From Cyanobacteria bacterium NC_groundwater_1444_Ag_S-0.65um_54_12 (lineage in GTDB: Bacteria; Cyanobacteriota; Sericytochromatia; S15B-MN24; VGJW01), in contig JACQUT010000006.1 of NCBI GenBank assembly GCA_016267585.1, positions 1 through 8,974 on the forward strand: DNA of 8,974 bases, in the 5' to 3' direction. The notes beneath the pieces were generated by a model, which had not been told where the DNA came from, ran no database searches, and saw only the letters and a list, made by a program, of their open reading frames with translations. Shown here piece after piece: positions 1 through 7,213 of this stretch (positions are counted from its first letter, which is position 1; the number at the start of each line of letters is the position of its first letter). Both the position numbers and the translations under genes were made by a program.

Positions 1-2
1 CA

Positions 3-149
3 GAGAAGATCTTGGCGGGCGTCTTATTAGGCACTGTGGCTATCTTTGCCTTTCTTGGGGCAAGACTGACACTTAGATCAGCAGCCGACAAAGAAACTGA
101 TCAACAAGCCCGCCAATCTGCAGTACCAGATCTAGTTCCGCCGAAATAG
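3..149 (+). CDS. C-terminal fragment of a membrane-anchored protein (5' end outside window)
   Basis: An open frame enters from the left edge and ends at a TAG at 147-149, leaving 48 residues. The visible part begins with a hydrophobic stretch (ILAGVLLGTVAIFAFLGA) long enough for one transmembrane helix. A short polar tail rich in Gln, Ala, Asp and Lys follows and ends in VPPK. This is the pattern of a protein with a membrane helix close to its C-terminus; whether more helices precede it cannot be seen. I do not recognise the family. The stop lies only 10 bp from the stop of the convergent lipoprotein gene, and no hairpin-plus-T-tract terminator is visible between them. Open frame and hydrophobicity are observed; membrane insertion is inferred. 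Confidence 0.5.
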   Translation, partial: EKILAGVLLGTVAIFAFLGARLTLRSAADKETDQQARQSAVPDLVPPK

Positions 150-159
150 CCCCTCAAGG

Positions 160-2064
160 TTAACGCTTGGTGATCTTGCGAATAACCTCGGTTACCGGCT
201 TGCCGGGTTCCTTGGGCAAGCGATCTAGCACATACAGGTTACCATTGCCGTCGGTTGTCAAATATTCCGGATTATGGAACTGCGCAACGGGCCCTTCCCC
301 ATCTTTGACACCGTCTTGCCCACTTCCCGCCACCAGGTAAATGGATCCTTCCGGGGATAGCCGCCGGACGCGCTTGGAATAGGAGTCAGCAATGAAGATA
401 TTGCCAACCTGATCGGCAGTGATGGCCTCTGGCGTACCCAGCAGGGCATAGCCACCTCGACCGTTGCGATAATCTTGCCGCCCGGGTGTTCCTGCCACGG
501 TAGTGGTCTTCCCGCTGGGCGTCAGCCGGCGTACGCAATTGTTGCTGAAGTCAGCGATGTAAATGGCTCCGTCGTTTCCCAGAGTCAGGCTAGCCGGATA
601 AGAAAAGCGAGTTGCGCTGGCGGAACCATCCTGGTAGCCAATCTTGCCACTCATTCCCGCTACCAGGTCTGGACTGGCGCCTAACTTGGGCATCCGTCCT
701 ACTACATGATAATAGCGCAACGCTATATACAGATCACCGTTGCCATCGACGGCGATTCGCCCGGGAACGGTAGGCTGCGGCAACTCGGTGAGCTTGAAGA
801 CGTATCCCTCATGCTCGTTCATCAGCAAGCTGGTACGGCTCTCGATGAATTCCCGCACTTCAGAAGTCTTGGCATGGGTTCCCACCACATAGAGCGTGCC
901 ATCCGGCGCGAAAGCCATCAGAACTGGCAACGCGATACCAGGCGGCAATTCAGCATATACTGAAGTCGAGCCATCCGGCGTCATCCGGATAATCTGGATC
1001 ACTTGCGCCGAAGCGGTCGCCAGGCCACCGGCAGATTGATCCGCTGTCGAGCTTCCAGTTTCTGAACGAACGCTGGCAGTACCAACACCAGCGGTCGCGA
1101 TCCGGTTGATTGCTGTGGTCACCCGCAGACCCTGGGTACTGACCGGTACGCTCGCGGTGCCGAGGCGTGGTAAGTATAAATTCCCGTTACGATCCACCTC
1201 GAACGAACCATTAGCCGAGATCAAACGGCTGTCATCCGGATAAACTCCCGCAGCGACGAGGGAATCCGAATCTGCCAACTTGCTCACTTGCCACACTTCC
1301 GCCGGCCGTTCGAGATCATCAGCCACCGCTCGCGCTGCTTGCTGAACTTGCGGCATATCGAGCAACAGTTGATCGAAAGCCGCCAAAGTATCTCTCGAAC
1401 CTTTTGCCATGTAGGGAATGGTGCCAGTATCCAACACCGCCAGCAGCTGTTCTATCAAGGCCTGGAGTTTCTGCAACGTCGCTGCCGACAACTTGTGCTG
1501 TGCGCTGGTCGCCCAAACCTTTTGCGCGACCAGTGTACTGGCAGCATCGACGTTCACCGATCCCGTTCCGGCCGCCGAAGTTTGCGCCAGATTTTCAAAT
1601 ATGAAATCCTTGCCTTCGGCGTTGAAGCTAGCACGCACGAAAAACGTGCTGCCACTAGCTGGTAAAGTAGAAAAGGTGAAGCGACCATTGGCGTCGGTCT
1701 TCACCGGGGGGAGGCCCAAGCTCTGCCCCGCGGAGTCTACCAGCGATACCAAAGCATCCGGCACCGGTGCTTGATTTATGCTCTGGATCCGGAACGGTGA
1801 ACGCAGGAAAGCCGCGCCACCAATATCAATGAGCGCAGCCGAATTATTGGCGATTATTGCAGCCTGCGGAGCCGTGACTGTTCCGGTGAGCCCGCCACCA
1901 AAAGTTGACACGATTCCATCCGTTTTGCCATCTACTGGTAACGAATCTATTATGAGCGGCCCCTTGTAACCGGAATTGCCAGGCGCCCCGATAGCCTTGC
2001 AACCGGCAACCATGGCTAGCACGCCGATCAGCGTCCGAGAGAGCAAACAGCTGCCATGTCTCAT
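160..2064 (-). CDS. NHL-repeat lipoprotein with a carboxypeptidase-regulatory-like domain
   Basis: The product has 634 residues. It starts with a lipoprotein signal peptide: basic MRHGSCLLSR, hydrophobic core, then lipobox VAGC with the lipidated Cys at residue 22. Residues about 98-160 resemble a carboxypeptidase-regulatory-like beta-sandwich (VPDALVSLVDSAGQ, then TDANGRFTFSTLPASG). Residues about 180-275 look mainly helical. From about 280 on there are NHL/beta-propeller blades with the DGxGNLYV-type motif: DRNGNLYLPR, APDGTLYVVG, DGNGDLYIAL, GNDGAIYIADFSNNCVRRL, DQVGNIFIADSYSKRVRRL and DGNGNLYVLD. Such propellers usually bind proteins or ligands and are often extracytoplasmic; no catalytic residue set is seen. 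The ATG at 2064 is preceded by GGGAGGCGAGG with good spacing. It lies downstream of the regulator gene on the same strand, so read-through is possible. Fold and lipidation are well supported; the ligand is unknown. Confidence 0.87.
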   Translation of the reverse strand: MRHGSCLLSRTLIGVLAMVAGCKAIGAPGNSGYKGPLIIDSLPVDGKTDGIVSTFGGGLTGTVTAPQAAIIANNSAALIDIGGAAFLRSPFRIQSINQAPVPDALVSLVDSAGQSLGLPPVKTDANGRFTFSTLPASGSTFFVRASFNAEGKDFIFENLAQTSAAGTGSVNVDAASTLVAQKVWATSAQHKLSAATLQKLQALIEQLLAVLDTGTIPYMAKGSRDTLAAFDQLLLDMPQVQQAARAVADDLERPAEVWQVSKLADSDSLVAAGVYPDDSRLISANGSFEVDRNGNLYLPRLGTASVPVSTQGLRVTTAINRIATAGVGTASVRSETGSSTADQSAGGLATASAQVIQIIRMTPDGSTSVYAELPPGIALPVLMAFAPDGTLYVVGTHAKTSEVREFIESRTSLLMNEHEGYVFKLTELPQPTVPGRIAVDGNGDLYIALRYYHVVGRMPKLGASPDLVAGMSGKIGYQDGSASATRFSYPASLTLGNDGAIYIADFSNNCVRRLTPSGKTTTVAGTPGRQDYRNGRGGYALLGTPEAITADQVGNIFIADSYSKRVRRLSPEGSIYLVAGSGQDGVKDGEGPVAQFHNPEYLTTDGNGNLYVLDRLPKEPGKPVTEVIRKITKR

Positions 2065-2102
2065 CGTTGCCTCGCCTCCCTTTGAAAATCAGGACAGGTT
2101 TG

Positions 2103-2132
2103 CCGCAGCAGCTTGGGAGAGCTGCTATGCGG
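2103..2132 (-). other. Stable hairpin in the leader of the NHL lipoprotein gene
   Basis: CCGCAGCAGCT (2103-2113) pairs with AGCTGCT (2120-2126) and, across a 2-nt AT bulge, with GCGG (2129-2132). This gives 11 base pairs closed by a 6-nt loop (TGGGAG). It lies between the regulator stop (2202) and the lipoprotein start (2064). No run of T follows on either strand, so it is not a typical intrinsic terminator. It could be an mRNA-stabilising 5' hairpin, a processing site or a weak attenuator that separates expression of the lipoprotein from the regulator. The pairing is seen directly; the role is inferred. Confidence 0.5.
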
Positions 2133-2133
2133 G

Positions 2134-2139
2134 ATCATA
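2134..2139 (-). promoter_or_regulatory. Candidate -10 box (TATGAT) for the NHL lipoprotein gene
   Basis: On the minus strand TATGAT matches the sigma-70 -10 consensus at five of six positions. No convincing -35 box stands 16-19 bp upstream. Transcription from here would start almost at the base of the hairpin at 2103-2132, giving an mRNA with a 5'-terminal stem and a leader of about 60 nt. The assignment is weak. Confidence 0.22.
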
Positions 2140-2201
2140 CCCCTTTGCCGAGCTTCCCTTTCGAAATAATAGAAAAATGCACTGACAAATCGCTGACGAA
2201 T

Positions 2202-5200
2202 TCAGACATTACAACGGCTGGTCACCAATTTTTTGGCGATTCGTACGGTAAGCTTACCGGTTTGCAACAGTTCGAACAGTTCACTGGTTTCTTCTTCTGG
2301 TTCAAGGCCAGATCGCTTTTGTAGGGTATCCAGGGCCAGCTGACCGATACGCAAAGCATCTTCTGCCCGATCTTGCATGAAAAGTGATACCATCTTGGCG
2401 CGGCAAGCCAGCTCTGAACCAGGATCGAGGGAAAGGTAATTGTCGGCCAGTTGTTCCAGTTTTAGCCAGTCGTCACGAGCAGCAGCCAGAGCGCAGCGTT
2501 CTTCGAAAACTTCGCCAGCTAGCCTTCTTAGATTCTCACGCTCCAGCTGGCACCAATCGTTATCGGTGCAATCTTCCAGAAAATGACCGCTATATAGCTT
2601 GGTGGCGCGTTCTAACAGTTCAGAGCGTTCAGCTTCCGATCGCCCGGGTTGCCGCGCCAAGTAGACCAAGCGTCGAAAATCAGCGACATCAAAGGCCAGG
2701 TGAACACCGCGATTGAACAAATAGCGGCCATCTTGGAAGATAATGAAACGGCAAGAAGCTTTTGCCCTGGACGCTGGTTCAAGAGCTTGTCTTAGCCTGG
2801 CAATCACGGCATGAATAGCAGCGGGAGTAGTGTCTTCGCGCGGATAAAGGAATTCTGTCAAAGCTTCACGAGTAGCGCCCTGGGGCCGCAAAAGCAGATA
2901 AGCGAGTGTCAGCTTGGCATTCGCCACCTTCCAGGCACGGCTCGGAATCTGTTCCCCATCTACACTTACCGCGAAAGCGCCTAAACAACGCACACTGATG
3001 GTCGGCTCTGGTGGCGTTGGCGATACCTGTTCACTCGAGACCTCTGAACCGTCGAGCGGATAACCGAAACGTCTGGCAAGGTCTCGCATTATTTGCGATT
3101 GCAAAACTGCCTGCTGTTCTTGCTGATTGGCTAGATACCAGGCTTTCCACAGTCTCGCCACATGAAAGGCTTGATGATGGTTAGGTGCTGCTTTCATCTG
3201 GTTCGTCAGGCTATTGAGACGCTCCTGGGCCACCGAAAGCTGTCCGGTAGCTAGTTCGATTTCCACCTGAAGCAAAGCCGCCTCGGAGATCTCGGGGTCC
3301 GCGAGCGTGCGGCCGCTAATAGCGATAGCGCGCTCGATAGCTAGCTGTGCCGACTTGTAATCTTGCTGGCGAATACGCAACTCTGCTATACGAATGGCGG
3401 CATTGGCTTGCGACAAGATATCGCCAATGGCGGTAGCTTCCGCATGCGAAGCTTCAAAAGCTTCCTCGGACTTGGCGTAATCACCTTGGTAAAGCGCCAG
3501 TTGACCAAGCGTGCGCAGCAAGAACAGGCGATCGCGCTTGGCAGCTAGACGCTCGACCAAAGACATTCCTTTTTCTAAAACCTTGTAGGCTTGAGCTGAC
3601 TTTCCCAGATGAAAATAGCAAAGTGCCAGGTTGTTGTAAGTCATGGGTAACGGCAAGATACCAGCAGGTTCCGATTGCCTGAGTGATTCTCCATAGCAAG
3701 AGACGGCGCGATCAAAATCACCGGTACTAGCATGCAAAAGTCCCAAGTTGTGATACACTCGCATTTCGCCCGAGGCATCGCCCAAATCCTGGTACAAAGC
3801 CAGAGCCTTCTTGAATAGCGGCTCTGCCTGGGCAGCATCATGTCGGTAAAGGTAATAAGTAGCCAACACATTATGACAAGAAGCCACGGCATCACTAGAT
3901 CCTGGTGGCAGGCAAGTTAATGCGCGCTGAGCGTAGTCCAGCTGATGTGCAGTATCGCCACGTGCTCCCGCTACCGCAGCCAAGCTGGCCAAGATTCGTC
4001 CCAGGCCTTCCTGATTGTTGCCAGCCAATGCGAGCCGCTCTGCCTCTAACAATTTGCCGAGACTCGCACTGAGTCGTCCTTCCCGTCGCAGGATCTCTCC
4101 TGCCAGATAGCACAACCAGGCGGATTCTCTCAAAAATGAAGGTGGAAAAGCAGCGAGCAGACTTTGCAGGGTCGTCAGCCGGCTCTCTCGGAAAAAGGTA
4201 TTGGCGGCTCGTACCAGGCGTTCTTGAGCTTGCTCCCAGTCATTTGCCAGTTGCAAAAAAGTAACGGCATCTTCTGGGGTAACAGCTACATCCCGGGCCA
4301 GGCGATGAAAAACCTCCTCACGAATCTGGCGTGGCCACCGCGCCAGAGCGGTACGCTGGAGAAAATCCCGAAAAATCGGGTGAAACGCCAAGCCATCGTC
4401 GAACCGCGTCACCAGAAAACGCTGTGAATCCAGTGCCGCCAAAAAGGCATCTGCCTCGGCCCCTAGCAGCTTACGGCAAGTTCGAACCTCCAGCCGGGGC
4501 AAATAAGCACAAGCCAAGAGCTTTTGCAAAAACTCCGGTGCGAAGTGTGAGAGGATCTCTTCTGCCAAGAATTCATAAAGAACTTCTGGCTGCTCCAGTC
4601 GCGTGACGAGGTCAGCTGTTTCACCGGAAGCCGCATATACTACCCCGGTCACCCAGCCACCGGTGCGATCGAGCAATTGTTCCACTACTTCCGGCGCGAT
4701 TGCTTGCTTGAGAGAATTGCATAAGAGCTGTTCGATTTCCTGGCACGAGAGACGTAAATCTTCGTCCTCTATGCTGGTTAGCTGGTCACGCAGTTTATAT
4801 TGCGCTAATTTCAGTGCCGGGAGCGTTCTGCCAGAAAACACTAGCTGCGAGCGCTCCGGGAAAAGATTCACGAGAACATTCAAGGCTTCCGCTAACTCTT
4901 TGCTGGCTGCGAGGTATTCGACACCGTCCAGGATCAATATGAACGGCTCTTCTATCACGGCTTGCCATTCGTCGCATAGCAATCCGATGGCTTGCGTCAG
5001 ACCGCGACGACCCAACGCCGTCACCAAACCTATTCCTTCAGACGATAGCTCCCGATAGCGGCTACGCAGGCCTTCAGCCAGGTGACTGAAGAAACCTACC
5101 GGATCACTATCACTGGGGCTCAAGCTATACCAGAAAACCGAATTGGCATGAGCAATCGCATACTCGGCCAGTAGCGCGGTCTTGCCAGAGCCCGGTCCAC

Positions 5201-5330
5201 CGAGCACCAAAGTCAAACGCTTGTCAGGACGTAAGCCAGTTTCAAGCCTTTGCAACAACAAAGGTCGCGCCAGATGATGGCGTGGCAAGACAGGTAATTC
5301 GAGCTTTCGCTGGACGACGGTGTGCAACAT
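2202..5330 (-). CDS. MalT-like STAND ATPase - TPR - winged helix - BTAD transcriptional regulator (SARP-related)
   Basis: From the ATG at 5330 the product has 1042 residues. Residues about 8-40 resemble the MalT/LuxR-ATPase N-terminus (LPRHHLARPLLLQRL). The P-loop GGPGSGKT is at 44-51, the Walker B region LILDGVEYL is near 132-139, and an arginine-bearing SGRTLP segment is near 166-171. A winged-helix extension is followed by TPR-type helical repeats, about 400-755 (for example YHNLGLLHASTGDFDRAVSCY). An OmpR/SARP-type DNA-binding domain follows at about 777-871 (RCLGAFAVSVDGEQIPSRAW, then LAYLLLRPQG). The C-terminus is a BTAD domain, about 879-1022 (DVADFRRLVYLA, LYSGHFLEDC, LDPGSELACRAKM, SGLEPEEETSELF). 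Expected role: a cytoplasmic ATP-dependent, signal-sensing activator. The open frame extends to 5372, but those 14 extra codons overlap the upstream gene and have no ribosome site. The ATG at 5330 lies 4 nt after that gene's stop, implying translational coupling. Confidence 0.9.
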   Translation of the reverse strand: MLHTVVQRKLELPVLPRHHLARPLLLQRLETGLRPDKRLTLVLGGPGSGKTALLAEYAIAHANSVFWYSLSPSDSDPVGFFSHLAEGLRSRYRELSSEGIGLVTALGRRGLTQAIGLLCDEWQAVIEEPFILILDGVEYLAASKELAEALNVLVNLFPERSQLVFSGRTLPALKLAQYKLRDQLTSIEDEDLRLSCQEIEQLLCNSLKQAIAPEVVEQLLDRTGGWVTGVVYAASGETADLVTRLEQPEVLYEFLAEEILSHFAPEFLQKLLACAYLPRLEVRTCRKLLGAEADAFLAALDSQRFLVTRFDDGLAFHPIFRDFLQRTALARWPRQIREEVFHRLARDVAVTPEDAVTFLQLANDWEQAQERLVRAANTFFRESRLTTLQSLLAAFPPSFLRESAWLCYLAGEILRREGRLSASLGKLLEAERLALAGNNQEGLGRILASLAAVAGARGDTAHQLDYAQRALTCLPPGSSDAVASCHNVLATYYLYRHDAAQAEPLFKKALALYQDLGDASGEMRVYHNLGLLHASTGDFDRAVSCYGESLRQSEPAGILPLPMTYNNLALCYFHLGKSAQAYKVLEKGMSLVERLAAKRDRLFLLRTLGQLALYQGDYAKSEEAFEASHAEATAIGDILSQANAAIRIAELRIRQQDYKSAQLAIERAIAISGRTLADPEISEAALLQVEIELATGQLSVAQERLNSLTNQMKAAPNHHQAFHVARLWKAWYLANQQEQQAVLQSQIMRDLARRFGYPLDGSEVSSEQVSPTPPEPTISVRCLGAFAVSVDGEQIPSRAWKVANAKLTLAYLLLRPQGATREALTEFLYPREDTTPAAIHAVIARLRQALEPASRAKASCRFIIFQDGRYLFNRGVHLAFDVADFRRLVYLARQPGRSEAERSELLERATKLYSGHFLEDCTDNDWCQLERENLRRLAGEVFEERCALAAARDDWLKLEQLADNYLSLDPGSELACRAKMVSLFMQDRAEDALRIGQLALDTLQKRSGLEPEEETSELFELLQTGKLTVRIAKKLVTSRCNV

Positions 5331-5334
5331 TGTC

Positions 5335-7059
5335 TCAAAAACGCGGTAACTGCCGCTGGAAATCATAGGCATTATCGGGCGGAATAACCGAAATCTCCAG
5401 CCCGCGTACCGCCGCAGGTGCTAGAGAATCGGTAGCTGGCAAGGTGAAATCTTGAATGTGAGCACCTTCCAAGGATAGTACCTGTCCCTGGCCGCTGACA
5501 ATAGCCTGGCCCTGATCGAGGCGAACTATATTCTCGGGGCCGAGGCCAATCCCGAACCCCCCTCTGGTCAACAACACGGCTTGCAAAAGCTGCTCAAATC
5601 CAGCGGTTTCCCAGAATTGCTCGTAAATCACCGCTCCGGGCGCCAAGCGCAGACCTGGCAACATGAATTTATTGCCACGGGTAGGGCTGCCAAAAATTGC
5701 TACCGCGCCGAGCAAACGCACCCCTACACCTGCAGCAGCCAGCGGCAACCGCAAAGCGTAGCTAGTGAGCAAATTGCCTAGCTGGCGTTGATTGGCATTC
5801 AGAGCCGACAGCAGCGTCCCTGCTTCATCTTCTAAAAAAAAGATCCCGGAGGAATCTGCCAAAACTTGTGCTAATCCCTGATCATGCAAACTGGAGGCTA
5901 TCAGTACCACCGCTCGCCCGGCGCCTAGCACCAGCAATTGCTTGCGCCAGACCTCAGCGGGTCGAGCCGCGCGGTCGCCAGCCAGTAGCAACAAACGCGC
6001 CCCAGTGCCACCAGCATTACGAATGAAATCCACGACGGCTCCGGATGAAGATAAAGGCAGCTGCGATCCTACCAGTGTCATGGGCATGATCTTGTTCAAG
6101 CGAGCTGATGACGACGCGGCAAGCTGTTCCCGATCAATGACCGGTTGTTTGGCATTTTCTTGGTCGTTTAGATCGATGCTTTGACCGGAGATCAAACGCT
6201 GCATTACAAAAGGACCAGCAGCAAAAGGAGTGCGTAATCCGGCCTGCTTGGCGTTGTTACCCAGCAGAGAGGGAGCTGTGATGAGCGAGACCGAGCCCTT
6301 TCCGATTACGCGCAATTGCGATCCGGTAAAGATGGCAGCGGTTCCCTCGTCGATACCTAGCGCCCGCGCCGCTGGTGTAGCCGCTAGCGCCAAGAGCAAG
6401 CGGCCCAGGCGTTGTTTTTCACTGAAATGCGTATCTATCAGGAAATTTTCGAGGAAACCCCAGGCGGACCGTAGCTCCAGGCCAGGCCTACCCTCTGAGT
6501 TTTTTTCAAAAGCCATGGTGAGGGCACTGCGGCTAGTACCGCTGACCAGGTAGTTGCTTCCCCAGATCATTGCACCGGCGCTGGTGCCAGCTAGCACCGC
6601 TCCACGCTGCCAGGCAGTCAGCAAAGCACCTTGCACCGGCGTACCGGACAGCCACTCGGCCAGCTTGCGCTGATCCCCACCGGTAAAAAAAAGGAGATCG
6701 GCAGCTGCCAGAGTGCGTAGCGTCTCGATCGCAGTTGTCGCAGCTCGCTCGGGAAGTAAGAGCGCTCGCGCCTCCACGCCGAACGCAGCTAGATATTTTT
6801 CCCAGGCAGCGCCAGCTTCGGCCGGTCTACTGGAACCTACTGGCAAGATGACGGCTCTGGCCGCGGTTCCACCAGCCAAGGAGAGCAACTCTGCCGTTAC
6901 CTGGTGGTTTTCCGGTCCGCCACCGATCAAGACCAGGGGCGCCACCAGCTGCTTGACGTCCCGGGCGGCCCCGGCCCCGGCAAATTCGCCTAGCAGCAGC
7001 GCAACAGCCAGCAACACCCGTGATAGAAAATACCTTGATTGTCGCTGGTAGATCTGCAT
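5335..7059 (-). CDS. Secreted cyanophycinase-like peptidase (S51 family) with a degenerate second copy of the domain
   Basis: From the ATG at 7059 the product has 574 residues; GAGGAG lies 10 nt upstream. The frame stays open to 7158, but that ATG has no ribosome site. An N-terminal signal peptide (basic n-region, hydrophobic VLLAVALLLGEFAGAGA) predicts export. Residues about 38-265 form a peptidase S51/cyanophycinase domain: FFTGGDQ (124-130), nucleophile elbow GTSAGA with Ser160, DTHF with His211, and GIDEGTAA with Glu238. These match the Ser-His-Glu triad known for cyanophycinase, which cuts cyanophycin to beta-Asp-Arg. Residues about 325-535 repeat the same fold, but the elbow became AAAGVGVRL (Ser to Gly444) and GGDQ was lost, so this half is probably inactive. 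No cysteine occurs after the chosen start. The regulator gene follows 4 nt later. Cyanophycin itself as substrate is not proven; other aspartyl peptides are possible. Confidence 0.85.
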   Translation of the reverse strand: MQIYQRQSRYFLSRVLLAVALLLGEFAGAGAARDVKQLVAPLVLIGGGPENHQVTAELLSLAGGTAARAVILPVGSSRPAEAGAAWEKYLAAFGVEARALLLPERAATTAIETLRTLAAADLLFFTGGDQRKLAEWLSGTPVQGALLTAWQRGAVLAGTSAGAMIWGSNYLVSGTSRSALTMAFEKNSEGRPGLELRSAWGFLENFLIDTHFSEKQRLGRLLLALAATPAARALGIDEGTAAIFTGSQLRVIGKGSVSLITAPSLLGNNAKQAGLRTPFAAGPFVMQRLISGQSIDLNDQENAKQPVIDREQLAASSSARLNKIMPMTLVGSQLPLSSSGAVVDFIRNAGGTGARLLLLAGDRAARPAEVWRKQLLVLGAGRAVVLIASSLHDQGLAQVLADSSGIFFLEDEAGTLLSALNANQRQLGNLLTSYALRLPLAAAGVGVRLLGAVAIFGSPTRGNKFMLPGLRLAPGAVIYEQFWETAGFEQLLQAVLLTRGGFGIGLGPENIVRLDQGQAIVSGQGQVLSLEGAHIQDFTLPATDSLAPAAVRGLEISVIPPDNAYDFQRQLPRF

Positions 7060-7121
7060 AGAATCGCTGCTCCTCGAGCAACATACCCCAAATGACGTAA
7101 CCTCTCGTATTTTTCTTCGCC

Positions 7122-7155
7122 GTGTAAGCGCCTGTGTAAGCAGCCCCTCGATAAT
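7122..7155 (+). promoter_or_regulatory. Candidate SARP-type promoter for the VWD-domain gene
   Basis: Two identical 8-bp direct repeats, GTGTAAGC at 7122-7129 and 7134-7141, stand 12 bp apart start to start. Exactly 8 bp after the second comes GATAAT (7150-7155), a five-of-six match to the -10 consensus. No -35 consensus is present; its place (about 7127-7132) is occupied by the repeats. SARP activators are known to bind direct heptamer repeats, usually with an 11-bp pitch, that overlap -35 and end 8 bp from the -10. The 12-bp pitch is a deviation. Transcription would start near 7162 and give a leader of about 50 nt. The repeats are seen; regulation by the SARP-like gene product nearby is inferred. 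Confidence 0.42.
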
Positions 7156-7178
7156 CATCTTGTGAAGCGAACGAGGGG
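7144..7178. repeat. Inverted repeat in the divergent control region
   Basis: CCCCTCG (7144-7150) and CGAGGGG (7172-7178) are perfect 7-bp complements separated by 21 bp. The left arm touches the GATAAT -10 candidate and the right arm would lie just after the predicted start site of the VWD gene. This position suits an operator, or a hairpin in the leader. The dyad is real; the function is a guess. Confidence 0.35.
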
Positions 7179-7213
7179 TCGCTCGAAACGGAAAAAATCG
7201 GAGGAAGAGAACA

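Noticed and set aside
150..159. Bidirectional terminator between the convergent genes
   Set aside because: Only 10 bp lie between the stops and no hairpin with a T-tract can be drawn there.
4603..5058. Plus-strand 151-codon open frame opposite the regulator
   Set aside because: It is antisense to strongly conserved ATPase sequence, its product is rich in Ser/Arg/Cys without domain-like pattern, and no ribosome site precedes it. It is a shadow frame, as are the other long plus-strand frames at 1288-1665 and 6713-7051.
5331..5372. Regulator start at 5372
   Set aside because: It would overlap the peptidase gene by 38 bp with no ribosome site. The ATG at 5330, 4 nt after the stop, fits coupling and the MalT-like N-terminus.
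7060..7158. N-terminal extension of the cyanophycinase-like protein to the ATG at 7158
   Set aside because: No ribosome site precedes 7158. The extension would bury the signal peptide, while GAGGAG stands before the ATG at 7059.
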